From NCBI GenBank assembly GCA_964495935.1, contig CAZBXQ010000021.1, positions 1 to 48,692 of the forward strand: DNA of 48,692 nucleotides. Reading direction: 5' to 3'. Shown here piece by piece: positions 14,730-23,935 of the stretch. Under the pieces are notes generated by a model. The model was not told the origin of the DNA and did no database searches. It saw nothing but the letters and a program-made list of their open reading frames with translations. The translations under genes were made by a program, and so were the position numbers. Within the stretch, counting starts at the first letter, position 1. Each line of letters begins with the position of its first letter. Source of the stretch: JAJYSO01 sp964495935. GTDB lineage: Bacteria > Bacteroidota > Bacteroidia > Flavobacteriales > Flavobacteriaceae.

Positions 14730-17393
14730 CTAACGAATTTTGATATTTTTTTTAAGTGGAAGATTCCTCGAGGAATTACCTACCATAATTCGATAAGTTC
14801 CGGGCTCCACAACCCAGTTCTTTTCTTTATTCAAAAAAGACAGTTCAGAAACAGGAATATCAATGGCTATGATTTTACTTTCGTTCGGTTCCAAATGAAC
14901 CTTTTCAAATCCTTTTAACTCTATAACCGGTCGAGGTACAGAGGCCAGCAAATCTTTAACATATACCTGTATAACCTCACTACCTTCTCTTGCCCCCGTA
15001 TTTGTCACTTCCACCTTCACCGTAATAGTATCATTTTTAGTATAAGAATCGCGGTTAATCGACAGTTTAGACATTTCAAAAGATGTATAGCTTAATCCGA
15101 AACCAAAGGGGTACAGTGGCTCTCCACTCAAGTCATAGTAATCGTCACCTCTTCCTGTAGGATAATGGTTATATACCAAAGGTAATTGTCCTTCCTCAAT
15201 AGGAAAGGTTATCGGAAGCTTACCCGAAGGGTTCTCTTTCCCAAATAAAATATCGGCCACCGCATTTCCTCCTTCTTGTCCCGGATACCAAACGTCCAAA
15301 ATGGCTCCCACATCTTCTTTCCAATTTGTAGTTTTAATTGCTGATCCACCAACCAGAACCACGGTTATAGGTTTCCCAAGCTTAGCTGCTTCTTTGATAA
15401 ACTTTTCTTGATTGCCCGGCAAACTGAGTGAAGCTCTATCCTGAAACTCCCCTTCATGAATCCCCGCCGTAATCACGATATAGTCTGCTCCTTTTACAGC
15501 TTCCAGAGCCTTGTTATAATCTTTCTGATAATCGGGAAGACCATAATCCCAGATTAGTTCAATATGACCATTTCCCCTTTCCTCTTTGTATTCTATAAGA
15601 ATAGTGTATAATTCATCTTTTTGCATTTTCATCTCAACCTTATCGGTAGAATAACTCAATTTCTCCCATCTATCGATGACCTTTTCACCATTTATATACA
15701 ATCTGAACCCATCATTTCCCCGTAATCCCACTTTATATTCCCCCGTAGCCGGAGCCTTTAGCTCCCCTTTCCACTTCACACTGTAGTTGTCTTTCTGCAA
15801 TTTTTTAGAATCAGGCGAAGATAGAGTCCAATGAAAATCCACTTTATTATCAATCCTTTGTATTGTCGGGCTCCCCTCTAACAAACTATTGGCAAAGTAC
15901 TCTCCCACCAGGCCGTTTTGACCTTCCTGGAAGAGAAATTTATTAGGTATAACTTGAAACTCTTTTAAATCCCAAGTTATCCCTTTTTCATAGTGAATAT
16001 TTTTACTGTCTTGTTTTCCTTTGTTTCTGATTCCCTCCAAGATAGACACTGTTTCCTCGGTAGCTCCCGAATATCCTCCGAGCCTCACTTCCTTAGCATC
16101 GGCTCCTACCACTAATATGTTTTTAAAAGTATCGGCAATCGGTAGTGTATTGCGATTGTTTTGCAACAGTACAAAAGATTCTATAGCAGCCTTATAGGCT
16201 GTCTTTTTATGATCAATAGCCTTTAATTCTTCGATTTCTTTTTTTGAAACATAAGGGTCTTCAAACAGCCCAAGCTCAAATTTTGCTTTTAGAACACGAG
16301 CAACTGCATCATCTATTCGTTCCTGAGGAATGGAACCATCAAGAAAAGGAGGGCTGAATAATTTATAATGATTGTATTCAGTTTGAAAAATCACGTCCAA
16401 CCCGGCTTTTAGAGCCTGTGTTGTAGCATCTTGACTGTTCTTGGCCGTAGCCAATAAAACACTGGCCCCTCCAACTGCGGCTGCATCGCTAATGACAAAT
16501 CCGTCAAATCCCCATTCTTCTTTAAGCTTTTCTGTCAACAACCAATTACTGGCAGTAGCTGGAGCACCTTTTACTGTATTGTATGCCGTCATGACAGAAC
16601 GTGCCCCCGCATTTTTAAATGCTTTATGGAAAGGGATCAAATGCGTTTCTTCCAAATAGCGTTCGCTCCAGTGAATGGGATATGAGTCACGCCCACCATC
16701 CCCAACATTTGCCACAAAATGTTTCGGTGTAGTGATTATGCCGTTCTTCTCGAAGGCACTGATAAAAGCCGTTCCCATTTTAGTAGTAAGAAACGGATCT
16801 TCACCATAGGTTTCCTCCACCCGGCCCCAGCGCGGATCTGTAGATAAGTTGATAACAGGAGAAAGTACTTGTCGGATACCGCTAAGCCTTGCTTCATTGG
16901 CAATTCCCGATGAAACCTCTTCCATCAACTCTATATTAAAGGAGGCGGCCAGTCCTATTGCTTGAGGAAAAACCGTTGCACTTCCGCGTACTAACCCATG
17001 CAAGGCCTCATCAAAGGGAATAATAGGAATTCCAAGCCTTGATTCTTCGACAAAATACTTTTGTATCCGGTTGATCATCTCTGCAAGATCTTCCAATTTT
17101 TCGGTAGTGTCATAATTTAACAACTGATTGGATTCCTCATTTTTTATGGCATTGATCTGAAGACCGAAAATGCCATTGGAAAAATCGTTTGTCTCCAAAT
17201 CCTTTAGATTCCCCGGAATCATAAAACACTGCCAGAACTTCTCTTCAGGGGTCATCCTTTCCATTAAATCAGAAATTCTCGCCTTCACAGGTTGGCTCGG
17301 GTCTTTGTAAACGGGCTCCTTTTGTTGAGCTAAAACCGTCTTAAATCCAAAAATAAGCAGGAAAAGGACGGATGTTTTAATAGATATATTCAT
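14730..17393 (-). CDS. Secreted GH3 beta-glycosidase with PA14 insert
   Basis: Glycoside hydrolase family 3 protein of 887 aa, an exo-acting beta-glycosidase (glucosidase, xylosidase or similar). Signal peptide 1-22 ends VLAQ. The GH3 N-domain runs about 35-375 with KHFV at 224-227 and the nucleophile Asp303 in GFVISDAAA. The C-domain is split by a PA14 domain at about 493-620 (begins GLVGEYFAN). A candidate acid/base region EGEFQDRASLSLPG follows at 647-660, and an Fn3-like domain ends the protein. Its start lies two bases beyond the stop of the upstream fucosidase, so the two are co-transcribed. GH3 in a fucosidase operon suggests the target has beta-linked sugars under the fucose caps. SDAAA instead of the common SDWGA may affect specificity. 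Confidence 0.9.
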   Translation of the reverse strand: MNISIKTSVLFLLIFGFKTVLAQQKEPVYKDPSQPVKARISDLMERMTPEEKFWQCFMIPGNLKDLETNDFSNGIFGLQINAIKNEESNQLLNYDTTEKLEDLAEMINRIQKYFVEESRLGIPIIPFDEALHGLVRGSATVFPQAIGLAASFNIELMEEVSSGIANEARLSGIRQVLSPVINLSTDPRWGRVEETYGEDPFLTTKMGTAFISAFEKNGIITTPKHFVANVGDGGRDSYPIHWSERYLEETHLIPFHKAFKNAGARSVMTAYNTVKGAPATASNWLLTEKLKEEWGFDGFVISDAAAVGGASVLLATAKNSQDATTQALKAGLDVIFQTEYNHYKLFSPPFLDGSIPQERIDDAVARVLKAKFELGLFEDPYVSKKEIEELKAIDHKKTAYKAAIESFVLLQNNRNTLPIADTFKNILVVGADAKEVRLGGYSGATEETVSILEGIRNKGKQDSKNIHYEKGITWDLKEFQVIPNKFLFQEGQNGLVGEYFANSLLEGSPTIQRIDNKVDFHWTLSSPDSKKLQKDNYSVKWKGELKAPATGEYKVGLRGNDGFRLYINGEKVIDRWEKLSYSTDKVEMKMQKDELYTILIEYKEERGNGHIELIWDYGLPDYQKDYNKALEAVKGADYIVITAGIHEGEFQDRASLSLPGNQEKFIKEAAKLGKPITVVLVGGSAIKTTNWKEDVGAILDVWYPGQEGGNAVADILFGKENPSGKLPITFPIEEGQLPLVYNHYPTGRGDDYYDLSGEPLYPFGFGLSYTSFEMSKLSINRDSYTKNDTITVKVEVTNTGAREGSEVIQVYVKDLLASVPRPVIELKGFEKVHLEPNESKIIAIDIPVSELSFLNKEKNWVVEPGTYRIMVGNSSRNLPLKKNIKIR

Positions 17394-17395
17394 TG

Positions 17396-18811
17396 TTACT
17401 TTGTTACCTGAATAACAGTTGCATATTGTAAGTTTTTTCGTGTTTTAGGTAGTTTAACTTCGATTTGATCTCCCTTTTTCTTCCATTTGATTTTAGAGTT
17501 AACGCCTAATACTTTTACTGTTTTGGGCTTAAACCCTTCCGGTATGGCAAACACCATCTGTTCAGGAGCTTTATAATCTTGATCGATATTTTTAGGGGTA
17601 TGGAATACATTGATTTGTTTGTGATCTTTACTTTGGGTATAGTAAAATTCATCTTTGAAATAGGGAGCTACCGGACGTGTTTTATAGATGGCTGTTCCAT
17701 TGATATTCATCCATTGGCCAATGGCTTTTAAACGATCATAAGCAATTTGATCAAAATCACCATTGGGTCCGGGGCCGATATTTAGCAAATAACTTCCTCC
17801 TTTGGCTACAATTTCGATTAAGGAATTGATAATTTTTTGAGAGGTCTTATAATGATCACCGGGAACATATGAAAAGGAATTTCCCATGGAGATCACACTT
17901 TCCCAGGGAACCTCAATGACCTGATTGGGAATTGTCTGTTCAGGAGTGACGTAGTTTTCCCATTTGCTGGGAACGGTTCGATCGACCACAAGGATTCCGG
18001 GTTGGTTTTTTCGAGCCATGCCTCCAATCCAGTCCATATCGATGTTCTGATCAAAGCCTTTTCTTCCTTCAGGTAGGGGGCGAACTTGCCCGCCGTCTAA
18101 CCATAGGATATCTACTTGACCATAATCGGAGGTCAACTCGTTAATCTGATTATAGGTGAACTGTTTAAATTTTTGCCAGCGTTTAGGGTATTTTGCCGGA
18201 TCGTAATTGACGTTTCGATCTTTTGGTGGAAAATAACGCCACCAGTAATAATCGGAGTGCCAGTCGGGTTTAGAGAAATAAGCCCCGATCATAAAATCAT
18301 CCTTGCGGAAAGCATCAAAAACTTCTTTGACAATATCGCTCTTTGGATTAGTTGAGAAAGGCGTTTTATCCGAGGTGATTTTATAGTCCGTTTCTTTGGT
18401 ATCCCACATTGAGAAACCGTCGTGATGTTTAGTCGTAAAAACAAGGTATCTCATTCCGGCATCTTTGGCTGCTTTCGCCCATTTCCCGGGATTGAAATCG
18501 ACAGGATTAAACGTAGTTTGGAGGTTTTCATAATTTTTGAGATACTCGAAATAGGTCTTTCCATGGGTAGTGTCCCGTTGCGTCCAGGCCTCATCTTCGG
18601 GGCAAATGCTCCAGCTTTCTACGACCCCCCACTGACTATAGGGCCCCCAGTGCATCATCAATCCGAATTTAAGGTCTTGCCATTTATCGAGATTTTTAAT
18701 GACCAAAGGATCCGTAGGTTCGATATAGGATTCCGACATGTCGTGCTCTTGGCTAACCAAGAGCAATGGAAAGAAGAAGAACAAAAGAAATGTATTTTTT
18801 TTTAATTCCAT
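17396..18811 (-). CDS. GH29 alpha-L-fucosidase
   Basis: GH29 enzyme of 471 aa with a signal peptide at about 1-20 ending LLLVSQ. Landmarks: KFGLMMHWGPYSQWG (48-62), TKHHDGFSMWDTKETDY (127-143), and the nucleophile Asp239 in ILWLDGGQVRP. The long insert after TWGP with WSICPEDEAW is shared with a distinct set of Bacteroidota fucosidases. A short C-terminal beta domain follows the barrel. It lies 18 bases after the GH29 gene at 18830-20371 and two bases before the GH3 gene, so the three form one operon. It is only distantly like the other four fucosidases in the locus, suggesting a different linkage or aglycon preference. Confidence 0.9.
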   Translation of the reverse strand: MELKKNTFLLFFFFPLLLVSQEHDMSESYIEPTDPLVIKNLDKWQDLKFGLMMHWGPYSQWGVVESWSICPEDEAWTQRDTTHGKTYFEYLKNYENLQTTFNPVDFNPGKWAKAAKDAGMRYLVFTTKHHDGFSMWDTKETDYKITSDKTPFSTNPKSDIVKEVFDAFRKDDFMIGAYFSKPDWHSDYYWWRYFPPKDRNVNYDPAKYPKRWQKFKQFTYNQINELTSDYGQVDILWLDGGQVRPLPEGRKGFDQNIDMDWIGGMARKNQPGILVVDRTVPSKWENYVTPEQTIPNQVIEVPWESVISMGNSFSYVPGDHYKTSQKIINSLIEIVAKGGSYLLNIGPGPNGDFDQIAYDRLKAIGQWMNINGTAIYKTRPVAPYFKDEFYYTQSKDHKQINVFHTPKNIDQDYKAPEQMVFAIPEGFKPKTVKVLGVNSKIKWKKKGDQIEVKLPKTRKNLQYATVIQVTK

Positions 18812-18829
18812 TATTATAGGATTATGATT

Positions 18830-20371
18830 TTATGGCTGCTTATACAATCCAAAACTCTGTAATGTCGGATTCAGCCTGGAAGCCGTAATTTTAAGTTTTA
18901 CTTTATCAGTTGTAATGGGCTCAAATTGCAAAAGTCGTTTGTAACCTACTGTTGTACCTTTGGCAGCCTCCCTCCAATTTTCTCCATCCCAATATTCTAA
19001 TTCGAACTCTTCGATGCGCTGTCCGATTTTAATATGTTCTTGCAACATCAGTACATCAAAGGTTTTTTCACCGTCCAATTCAAATTCCAATTGAGCCGTT
19101 GTATCCATTTTGGTGGTAGTCCAATAGGTATCTTTATTCTCGTCCAACAGTGCTTGAGGATGCTCTCCGTTTTCTGAGGTTATTTCGGCATCTACGGCCA
19201 GATTATTTGAGAACGTTTCGTCTAAAATTCTTCGCCATTCTTTTAAGGATTCAATGTCGTTTTCGTGAATCAAGCCTCTTTTATCCGGAGGGAAATTAAC
19301 CAGCAACACATTGTTGCGGCCTACCGAACTGTAATAGATATCCAATAATTTCTCGGGGGTTTTGACCAGACTGTCTTGGTCTTTATGATAAAACCATCCC
19401 GGTCGAATGGAGACATCAGCCTCGGCAGGATACCATATTAAACCTTTAGCTTTTTCAATTTTTTTGCGGCTTCCCAAGTCCTCATCGGTCATATCGCCTG
19501 CAGGTCGGAACGTGACGTCCTGCTGGGAATGTTTAGCGATGTTTTCTTGTAATTGGGCATTAATGGGCACCACGCTCCATTCGGTTTCTCGGCCGTACCC
19601 CGTTTCCGTTCCCACCCAGCGTACATCGGGTCCCATGATGGCAATCACGGCTTGAGGCTGGAGCTTTCGGATCAGGCTATACCAGGAATCAAACTGGTAT
19701 TCCGGTACTTTTTGTCCGGATTCGGAGCCATTGGCACCGTCAAACCAGACCTCATCAATTTGCCCATAATTTGTCAGTAGCTCGGTGAGCTGATTCTCAA
19801 AATATTCATTGTATTTTTCGGTATCCCCATAATCGGGATAGTTCATATCCCAGGGAGAAAGATAAACACCAAAGCCAATATCATATTTTTTGGCTGCTTC
19901 CGATAATTCTTTAACCACATCACCTTTTCCTCCTTTCCAAGGAGAGTTCTTAACAGAGTGTTCGGTATACTTGCTAGGCCAGAGGCAGAATCCATCGTGA
20001 TGTTTAGCTGTCAGAATAACCTGCTTAAACCCTCCTGCTTTTAGGGTTTTAACCCATTGCTCGGCATTCAGTTCGGTAGGGTTAAAAATAGTCGGGTCTT
20101 CATCTCCGGTCCCCCATTCCCTATCAGTAAAAGTATTGACTCCAAAGTGGATAAAAGCGGTTAGCTCCAATTCCTGCCAGTGTAGTTGGCGATCAGAAGG
20201 GATAACATGAGCAGCCTTTTCTACGATACTTTCAGGTGTGTCTTCTGGAGCAATTTCGATGTAATTATTGGCTGTGACAGGCTTTTCGTTTTCTTCTCTT
20301 TGAGAGGATGATTGACAAGCACCAAAAGTTAATAAACTCAAAAAAAAGAGGTTGCAAAATATGGATTTCAT
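18830..20371 (-). CDS. GH29 alpha-L-fucosidase lipoprotein with F5/8-type C domain
   Basis: I chose the ATG at 20371 because it starts a lipoprotein signal peptide with lipobox LTFGAC (Cys19); longer readings from 20398 or 20422 put polar residues in front. The mature protein is thus likely anchored in the membrane. Landmarks: FIHFGVNTFTDREWG (73-87), AKHHDGFCLWPSKYTEHS (122-139), nucleophile Asp211 in VWFDGANG. The last 120 residues look like a galactose-binding, F5/8-type C (discoidin) domain. Its closest relative in the window is the gene just upstream (20616-22091), with the same domain order and many shared barrel motifs, so the two are tandem paralogs. The FCLWP context suggests the linkage-selective GH29-B branch. 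Confidence 0.9.
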   Translation of the reverse strand: MKSIFCNLFFLSLLTFGACQSSSQREENEKPVTANNYIEIAPEDTPESIVEKAAHVIPSDRQLHWQELELTAFIHFGVNTFTDREWGTGDEDPTIFNPTELNAEQWVKTLKAGGFKQVILTAKHHDGFCLWPSKYTEHSVKNSPWKGGKGDVVKELSEAAKKYDIGFGVYLSPWDMNYPDYGDTEKYNEYFENQLTELLTNYGQIDEVWFDGANGSESGQKVPEYQFDSWYSLIRKLQPQAVIAIMGPDVRWVGTETGYGRETEWSVVPINAQLQENIAKHSQQDVTFRPAGDMTDEDLGSRKKIEKAKGLIWYPAEADVSIRPGWFYHKDQDSLVKTPEKLLDIYYSSVGRNNVLLVNFPPDKRGLIHENDIESLKEWRRILDETFSNNLAVDAEITSENGEHPQALLDENKDTYWTTTKMDTTAQLEFELDGEKTFDVLMLQEHIKIGQRIEEFELEYWDGENWREAAKGTTVGYKRLLQFEPITTDKVKLKITASRLNPTLQSFGLYKQP

Positions 20372-20543
20372 TGATTTTTCTGTATTAATATGATACATAA
20401 TCTTTCCAAAGTAGAATGCCATCTTAGAAATACAATTCTCTGTACTAATAAACTGCTTCGGGGCAAGCCCACGAAGTATTCAAAGGAAAAGATTTTATTC
20501 ATTGAAAAACCCATCCGTTTTTCAAACTTTTCCTTTACTACAA

Positions 20544-20561
20544 CCCGAGGCAAGCCTCGGG
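20544..20561. other. Hairpin in spacer between two fucosidase genes
   Basis: Perfect 8-bp stem CCCGAGGC/GCCTCGGG with a two-base loop, in the 244-bp spacer between the tandem GH29 genes. A related word, CTTCGGGGCAAGCCCACGAAG, lies nearby at about 20457-20477. No T-run follows on the minus strand, so it is not a clear intrinsic terminator. It may moderate read-through or protect mRNA ends, or be another dispersed repeat. Confidence 0.5.
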
Positions 20562-20615
20562 GAATTCTATGATTAAAACAAGCATTTTTAAATTTACACA
20601 AAAGACAATTACTTT

Positions 20616-22091
20616 CTATTCTTTCATTTTGAACAGCCCAAAACCACTCAAGGCTATACTAACCGGTGATTCTATTACTCGAAGCCTAAGTTTTTTTGTT
20701 TTTATTTCGTTAGGAAGTTTTATTATTCGATTAGCACCAATTCCAGTGACAGTTACCATTTCTTCCCAGTCATTACCATCCCACCGGTCTATGGCCATAG
20801 ACTCAATCCGTTGACCTAATTTGATGTTTTCCCGTAGTTGAATGATGTCAAAAACTCGTTCTTTATTTAGAGTGATTTCTAGTGTTGGCGTAAGTACATT
20901 GTCATCGGTAGCCCAATAACTATAGCGATCTCCGTCTATCAAAAACTCAGGGCCATATTTGTCTTCGTCATTTCCTCTAATATTTGAAGCTTTAAACGAA
21001 GCATTTATGGCCAAGTTATTGGCAAAAGTGTGATATAATAGCTCTCCAAATTTCTCTAAACTTTTAACATCATTTTCACTAAGCTGTCCGGTAGAATCCG
21101 GCGCAAGACCCAAGTTCAAATTGGCTGATCGGCCAACACTGTGTACATACATGTCAAACAATTTATTTGGCTTTTTTTCTTTACCCTCCTCATCAGGGTG
21201 ATAAAACCAGCCCGGTCGCAAAGGCACATCATTTTCAGCTGGCATCCAATATTCTCCATTCCTTGTTCCAATGGGAGAGTCTTCATATTGTACATTGCCC
21301 GGAGCCGGTTCGCTCCCGTCAATACCTTTTGGTGTAAATGTCTGCCAAGTGGTATCAGCAGAATACCCATTTTCATTTCCAACCCAACGCACATCCCATC
21401 CTACATCTGAAAAAATGACTGCTTGAGGTTGTAATTCTCGAACTATAGTCCACGTAGAGTCCCAATCATAATAAGTGTCTTTGTCTATTTTTCGCTTTTC
21501 ATCAGCACCTCCATAATACCCATCTCCTCCATTAGCACCATCAAACCAAGCTTCAAAAATAGGCCCATAATTGGTATATAATTCCCTAAGTTGCTCTCTA
21601 TAAATCTCAAGGTATTCATCTGTTCCATAATATTCATTATTCCTGTCCCAAGGCGAACAATAAACTCCAAACTCCAGCCCTTGTTTTCTGGTTGCTTCTT
21701 CAAATTCTTTAACCATATCACCTTTTCCTTCTTTCCATGGACTATGGGTGATATTATAATCTGTCGTCTTGGTGGGCCATAAGCAAAATCCATCATGGTG
21801 TTTTGCTACCAATATTAATCCTTTAATTCCTGCAGACTTAGCAGCTAAAACAATCTGATCTGCATCAAAATTAGATGGATTGAATTTTTCAGGCGCAACA
21901 TCTCCATAACCCCATTCTTGATCTGTAAACGTATTAAGTCCAAAGTGAATTATCCCAATCATCTCCAGTTCTTGCCAATTTAATTGAGAATTAGAAGGCA
22001 AAGCTCCATATGGCTCCGGATCTTTGATTGGGTTTTGACAGCTAACCACAAATAAAACCAAAAACAATTTTCCCAAAAATATAGTTTTCAT
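20616..22091 (-). CDS. GH29 alpha-L-fucosidase lipoprotein with F5/8-type C domain (tandem paralog)
   Basis: Start set at the ATG at 22091, where the protein begins with a lipoprotein signal ending FVVSC (Cys18); a longer reading from 22121 would overlap the SusD stop. 491 aa. Landmarks: IIHFGLNTFTDQEWGYGD (47-64), AKHHDGFCLWPTKTTDYN (96-113), nucleophile Asp184 in AWFDGANGGD. The C-terminal ~130 residues form an F5/8-type C domain. It lies 23 bases after susD, as the first enzyme gene of the SusC/SusD operon, so its substrate is likely captured by that pair. A longer insert after WFDGANG (GDGYYGGADEKR) distinguishes it from its neighbour. Confidence 0.9.
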   Translation of the reverse strand: MKTIFLGKLFLVLFVVSCQNPIKDPEPYGALPSNSQLNWQELEMIGIIHFGLNTFTDQEWGYGDVAPEKFNPSNFDADQIVLAAKSAGIKGLILVAKHHDGFCLWPTKTTDYNITHSPWKEGKGDMVKEFEEATRKQGLEFGVYCSPWDRNNEYYGTDEYLEIYREQLRELYTNYGPIFEAWFDGANGGDGYYGGADEKRKIDKDTYYDWDSTWTIVRELQPQAVIFSDVGWDVRWVGNENGYSADTTWQTFTPKGIDGSEPAPGNVQYEDSPIGTRNGEYWMPAENDVPLRPGWFYHPDEEGKEKKPNKLFDMYVHSVGRSANLNLGLAPDSTGQLSENDVKSLEKFGELLYHTFANNLAINASFKASNIRGNDEDKYGPEFLIDGDRYSYWATDDNVLTPTLEITLNKERVFDIIQLRENIKLGQRIESMAIDRWDGNDWEEMVTVTGIGANRIIKLPNEIKTKKLRLRVIESPVSIALSGFGLFKMKE

Positions 22092-22114
22092 TTTTAAGAC
22101 TATTTGATTGACAC

Positions 22115-23929
22115 TTACCATCCAGGATTCTGTTCTAAGCTTCCATTACTCAATGAGATTTCTTCTTTCGGTATAGGGTGAAGATAGAGTCTATCATCCC
22201 ATTTTCTAGTTACATTTCCATAAGGTGCGACTAATTCTTTTTCTCCATCCCAATCACTAATTTTTACAGTTTGAACATTACTGAAGATGTCTGAATCAAA
22301 GTAATCATTGTAGTCTTTTTCTATGTTTTTATTCGTTGTTATTCCATAAATAGTCTTTGGATTTTCAATTAACTTCCCTGCATTCCATCTTACAATATCA
22401 TCCCATCTAAATCCTTCAAAAGCAAGTTCAATTCTCCTTTCTCTTCTAATTTCATATATCAAAGGAGGAATTTCATAGCCATATCTTGGCTCTCCTGTTA
22501 TAGTAATAGAATTAGGGTCAGTGGGAGGGGTCATAGTGAGCCTTCCCATCTTACCATTTGGCAAATCTGGGCTGTCTAACCGGGCTCTTAACTTATTTAT
22601 AGTCTTATCCAAGTCACTTTGATTTATATTCTCTAGCTCTGCTTTTGCCTCAGCGTATATTAATAGAACCTCAGCATATCTAAAAACATAAAGATCAAAA
22701 GTACTCTGATTTGCCTCATTCTGCTCTCTTAATGGATTCCGATATTTAGATTGCATATAACCGGTTGGAACATTGCTATTAAGAGCAGTTAAATAATTTG
22801 AATTTATAACATTATTGTTAACATCATTAGGCAGAAATCTATTGTCTATCATATTCCGTAATCTAGGATCCCTATTTTTAAACTCTGTAACGGCCGAATC
22901 ATCACCTTCATACAAACTGCTCAAAGCTATCGGCAACCCATCAACAGACAAGAAAGACTCTATAAAATCCTTACTAATTCCAATGCCAGACTCATTAATT
23001 CTTCGAGATATACCATGTGTTAACACATCCAATTCAAATGATTTTGACAATACAGCTTCTTCATTTGAAGTTAAATCTTCTTGTATAAACTGTCCCTTAT
23101 AGTATAAAGGATAATCTTTATCACTATAAGTATCCGTTTTTTGATCGATTAGGTCCCCTTCCCTAAAATAATAATCAACTTGAGCTTTTACAATATCATA
23201 GCCCCCCTCATTCATAATTTGGTCTGCTGCATCAACAGCAGTTTGGAGGTAAGATTCCCATCCACTTTCATCCCGATATTTCATCCAGGATCCTTCATAT
23301 AGTGCTACTCGAGCCATGAGTTGAAGTGCGGCAAATTTATGAATTCTTCCTTCTTCTAATTCAGAAGGTAACTTCAAATGATTTGTTGCGTACTGGAGAT
23401 CAGAAAGAATACTGTCTATAACTTCATTTCTTGGAGTCCTTTCTTTAAATAGGAATTCCTCATCATCAATATTTAGGTCCTTATTAATCCACGGAACATC
23501 TCCAAATCTTTTCACTTTTTCGAAATATTCGTAAGCTCTAAAAAAATGTATTTCACCGGTATATTGCTGGATTAGACTTTCATCTCCTTCTACCTCTTGG
23601 TAGTGAGTCAAATAATAGTTTGTATTTCTAATGTTTTCCCAATCTTCGATGGCCCATCCTCCTCCACTCTCAGGGACTGTGACATTATTAAATAGCCAGT
23701 CGTTTTGTGAATTGGGGACGGCATCATCGCTTTGGACGTCAGCTTCTACATCAGGGGTATATAACGATGGATAAAAGTTATTACAGAATAATTCTAAATC
23801 TTCTGTGGTGCTCCAGAAATTCAAATCTGTAATTGCATCTTGGGGCTCTCTGTCTAAAACGTTTTGACAAGAAATGAAAACGGAAGCAATTAAAAGTAAA
23901 ACGATAATTTTTATATTTCTAGCTTTCAT
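22115..23929 (-). CDS. SusD-family glycan-binding lipoprotein (pair 1)
   Basis: SusD/RagB-family surface lipoprotein of 604 aa that lids its SusC porin and binds glycan. The signal peptide ends VFISC (lipobox Cys21), followed by QNVLDREPQDAITDLNFW, the standard start of SusD proteins, and a helical TPR-rich core with YFEKVKRFGDVPW near residue 137. The C-terminus carries the usual RRERRIELAFEGFRWDDIVRW segment. It lies six bases after susC and 23 bases before a fucosidase gene, a standard PUL operon order. Ligand identity cannot be read from the sequence; the fucosidases suggest a fucosylated glycan. Confidence 0.95.
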   Translation of the reverse strand: MKARNIKIIVLLLIASVFISCQNVLDREPQDAITDLNFWSTTEDLELFCNNFYPSLYTPDVEADVQSDDAVPNSQNDWLFNNVTVPESGGGWAIEDWENIRNTNYYLTHYQEVEGDESLIQQYTGEIHFFRAYEYFEKVKRFGDVPWINKDLNIDDEEFLFKERTPRNEVIDSILSDLQYATNHLKLPSELEEGRIHKFAALQLMARVALYEGSWMKYRDESGWESYLQTAVDAADQIMNEGGYDIVKAQVDYYFREGDLIDQKTDTYSDKDYPLYYKGQFIQEDLTSNEEAVLSKSFELDVLTHGISRRINESGIGISKDFIESFLSVDGLPIALSSLYEGDDSAVTEFKNRDPRLRNMIDNRFLPNDVNNNVINSNYLTALNSNVPTGYMQSKYRNPLREQNEANQSTFDLYVFRYAEVLLIYAEAKAELENINQSDLDKTINKLRARLDSPDLPNGKMGRLTMTPPTDPNSITITGEPRYGYEIPPLIYEIRRERRIELAFEGFRWDDIVRWNAGKLIENPKTIYGITTNKNIEKDYNDYFDSDIFSNVQTVKISDWDGEKELVAPYGNVTRKWDDRLYLHPIPKEEISLSNGSLEQNPGW

Positions 23930-23935
23930 TACTAT

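Noticed and set aside
20544..20561. Hairpin considered as an intrinsic terminator inside the fucosidase operon
   Set aside because: No T-run follows on the transcribed strand, and similar words nearby suggest a dispersed repeat.
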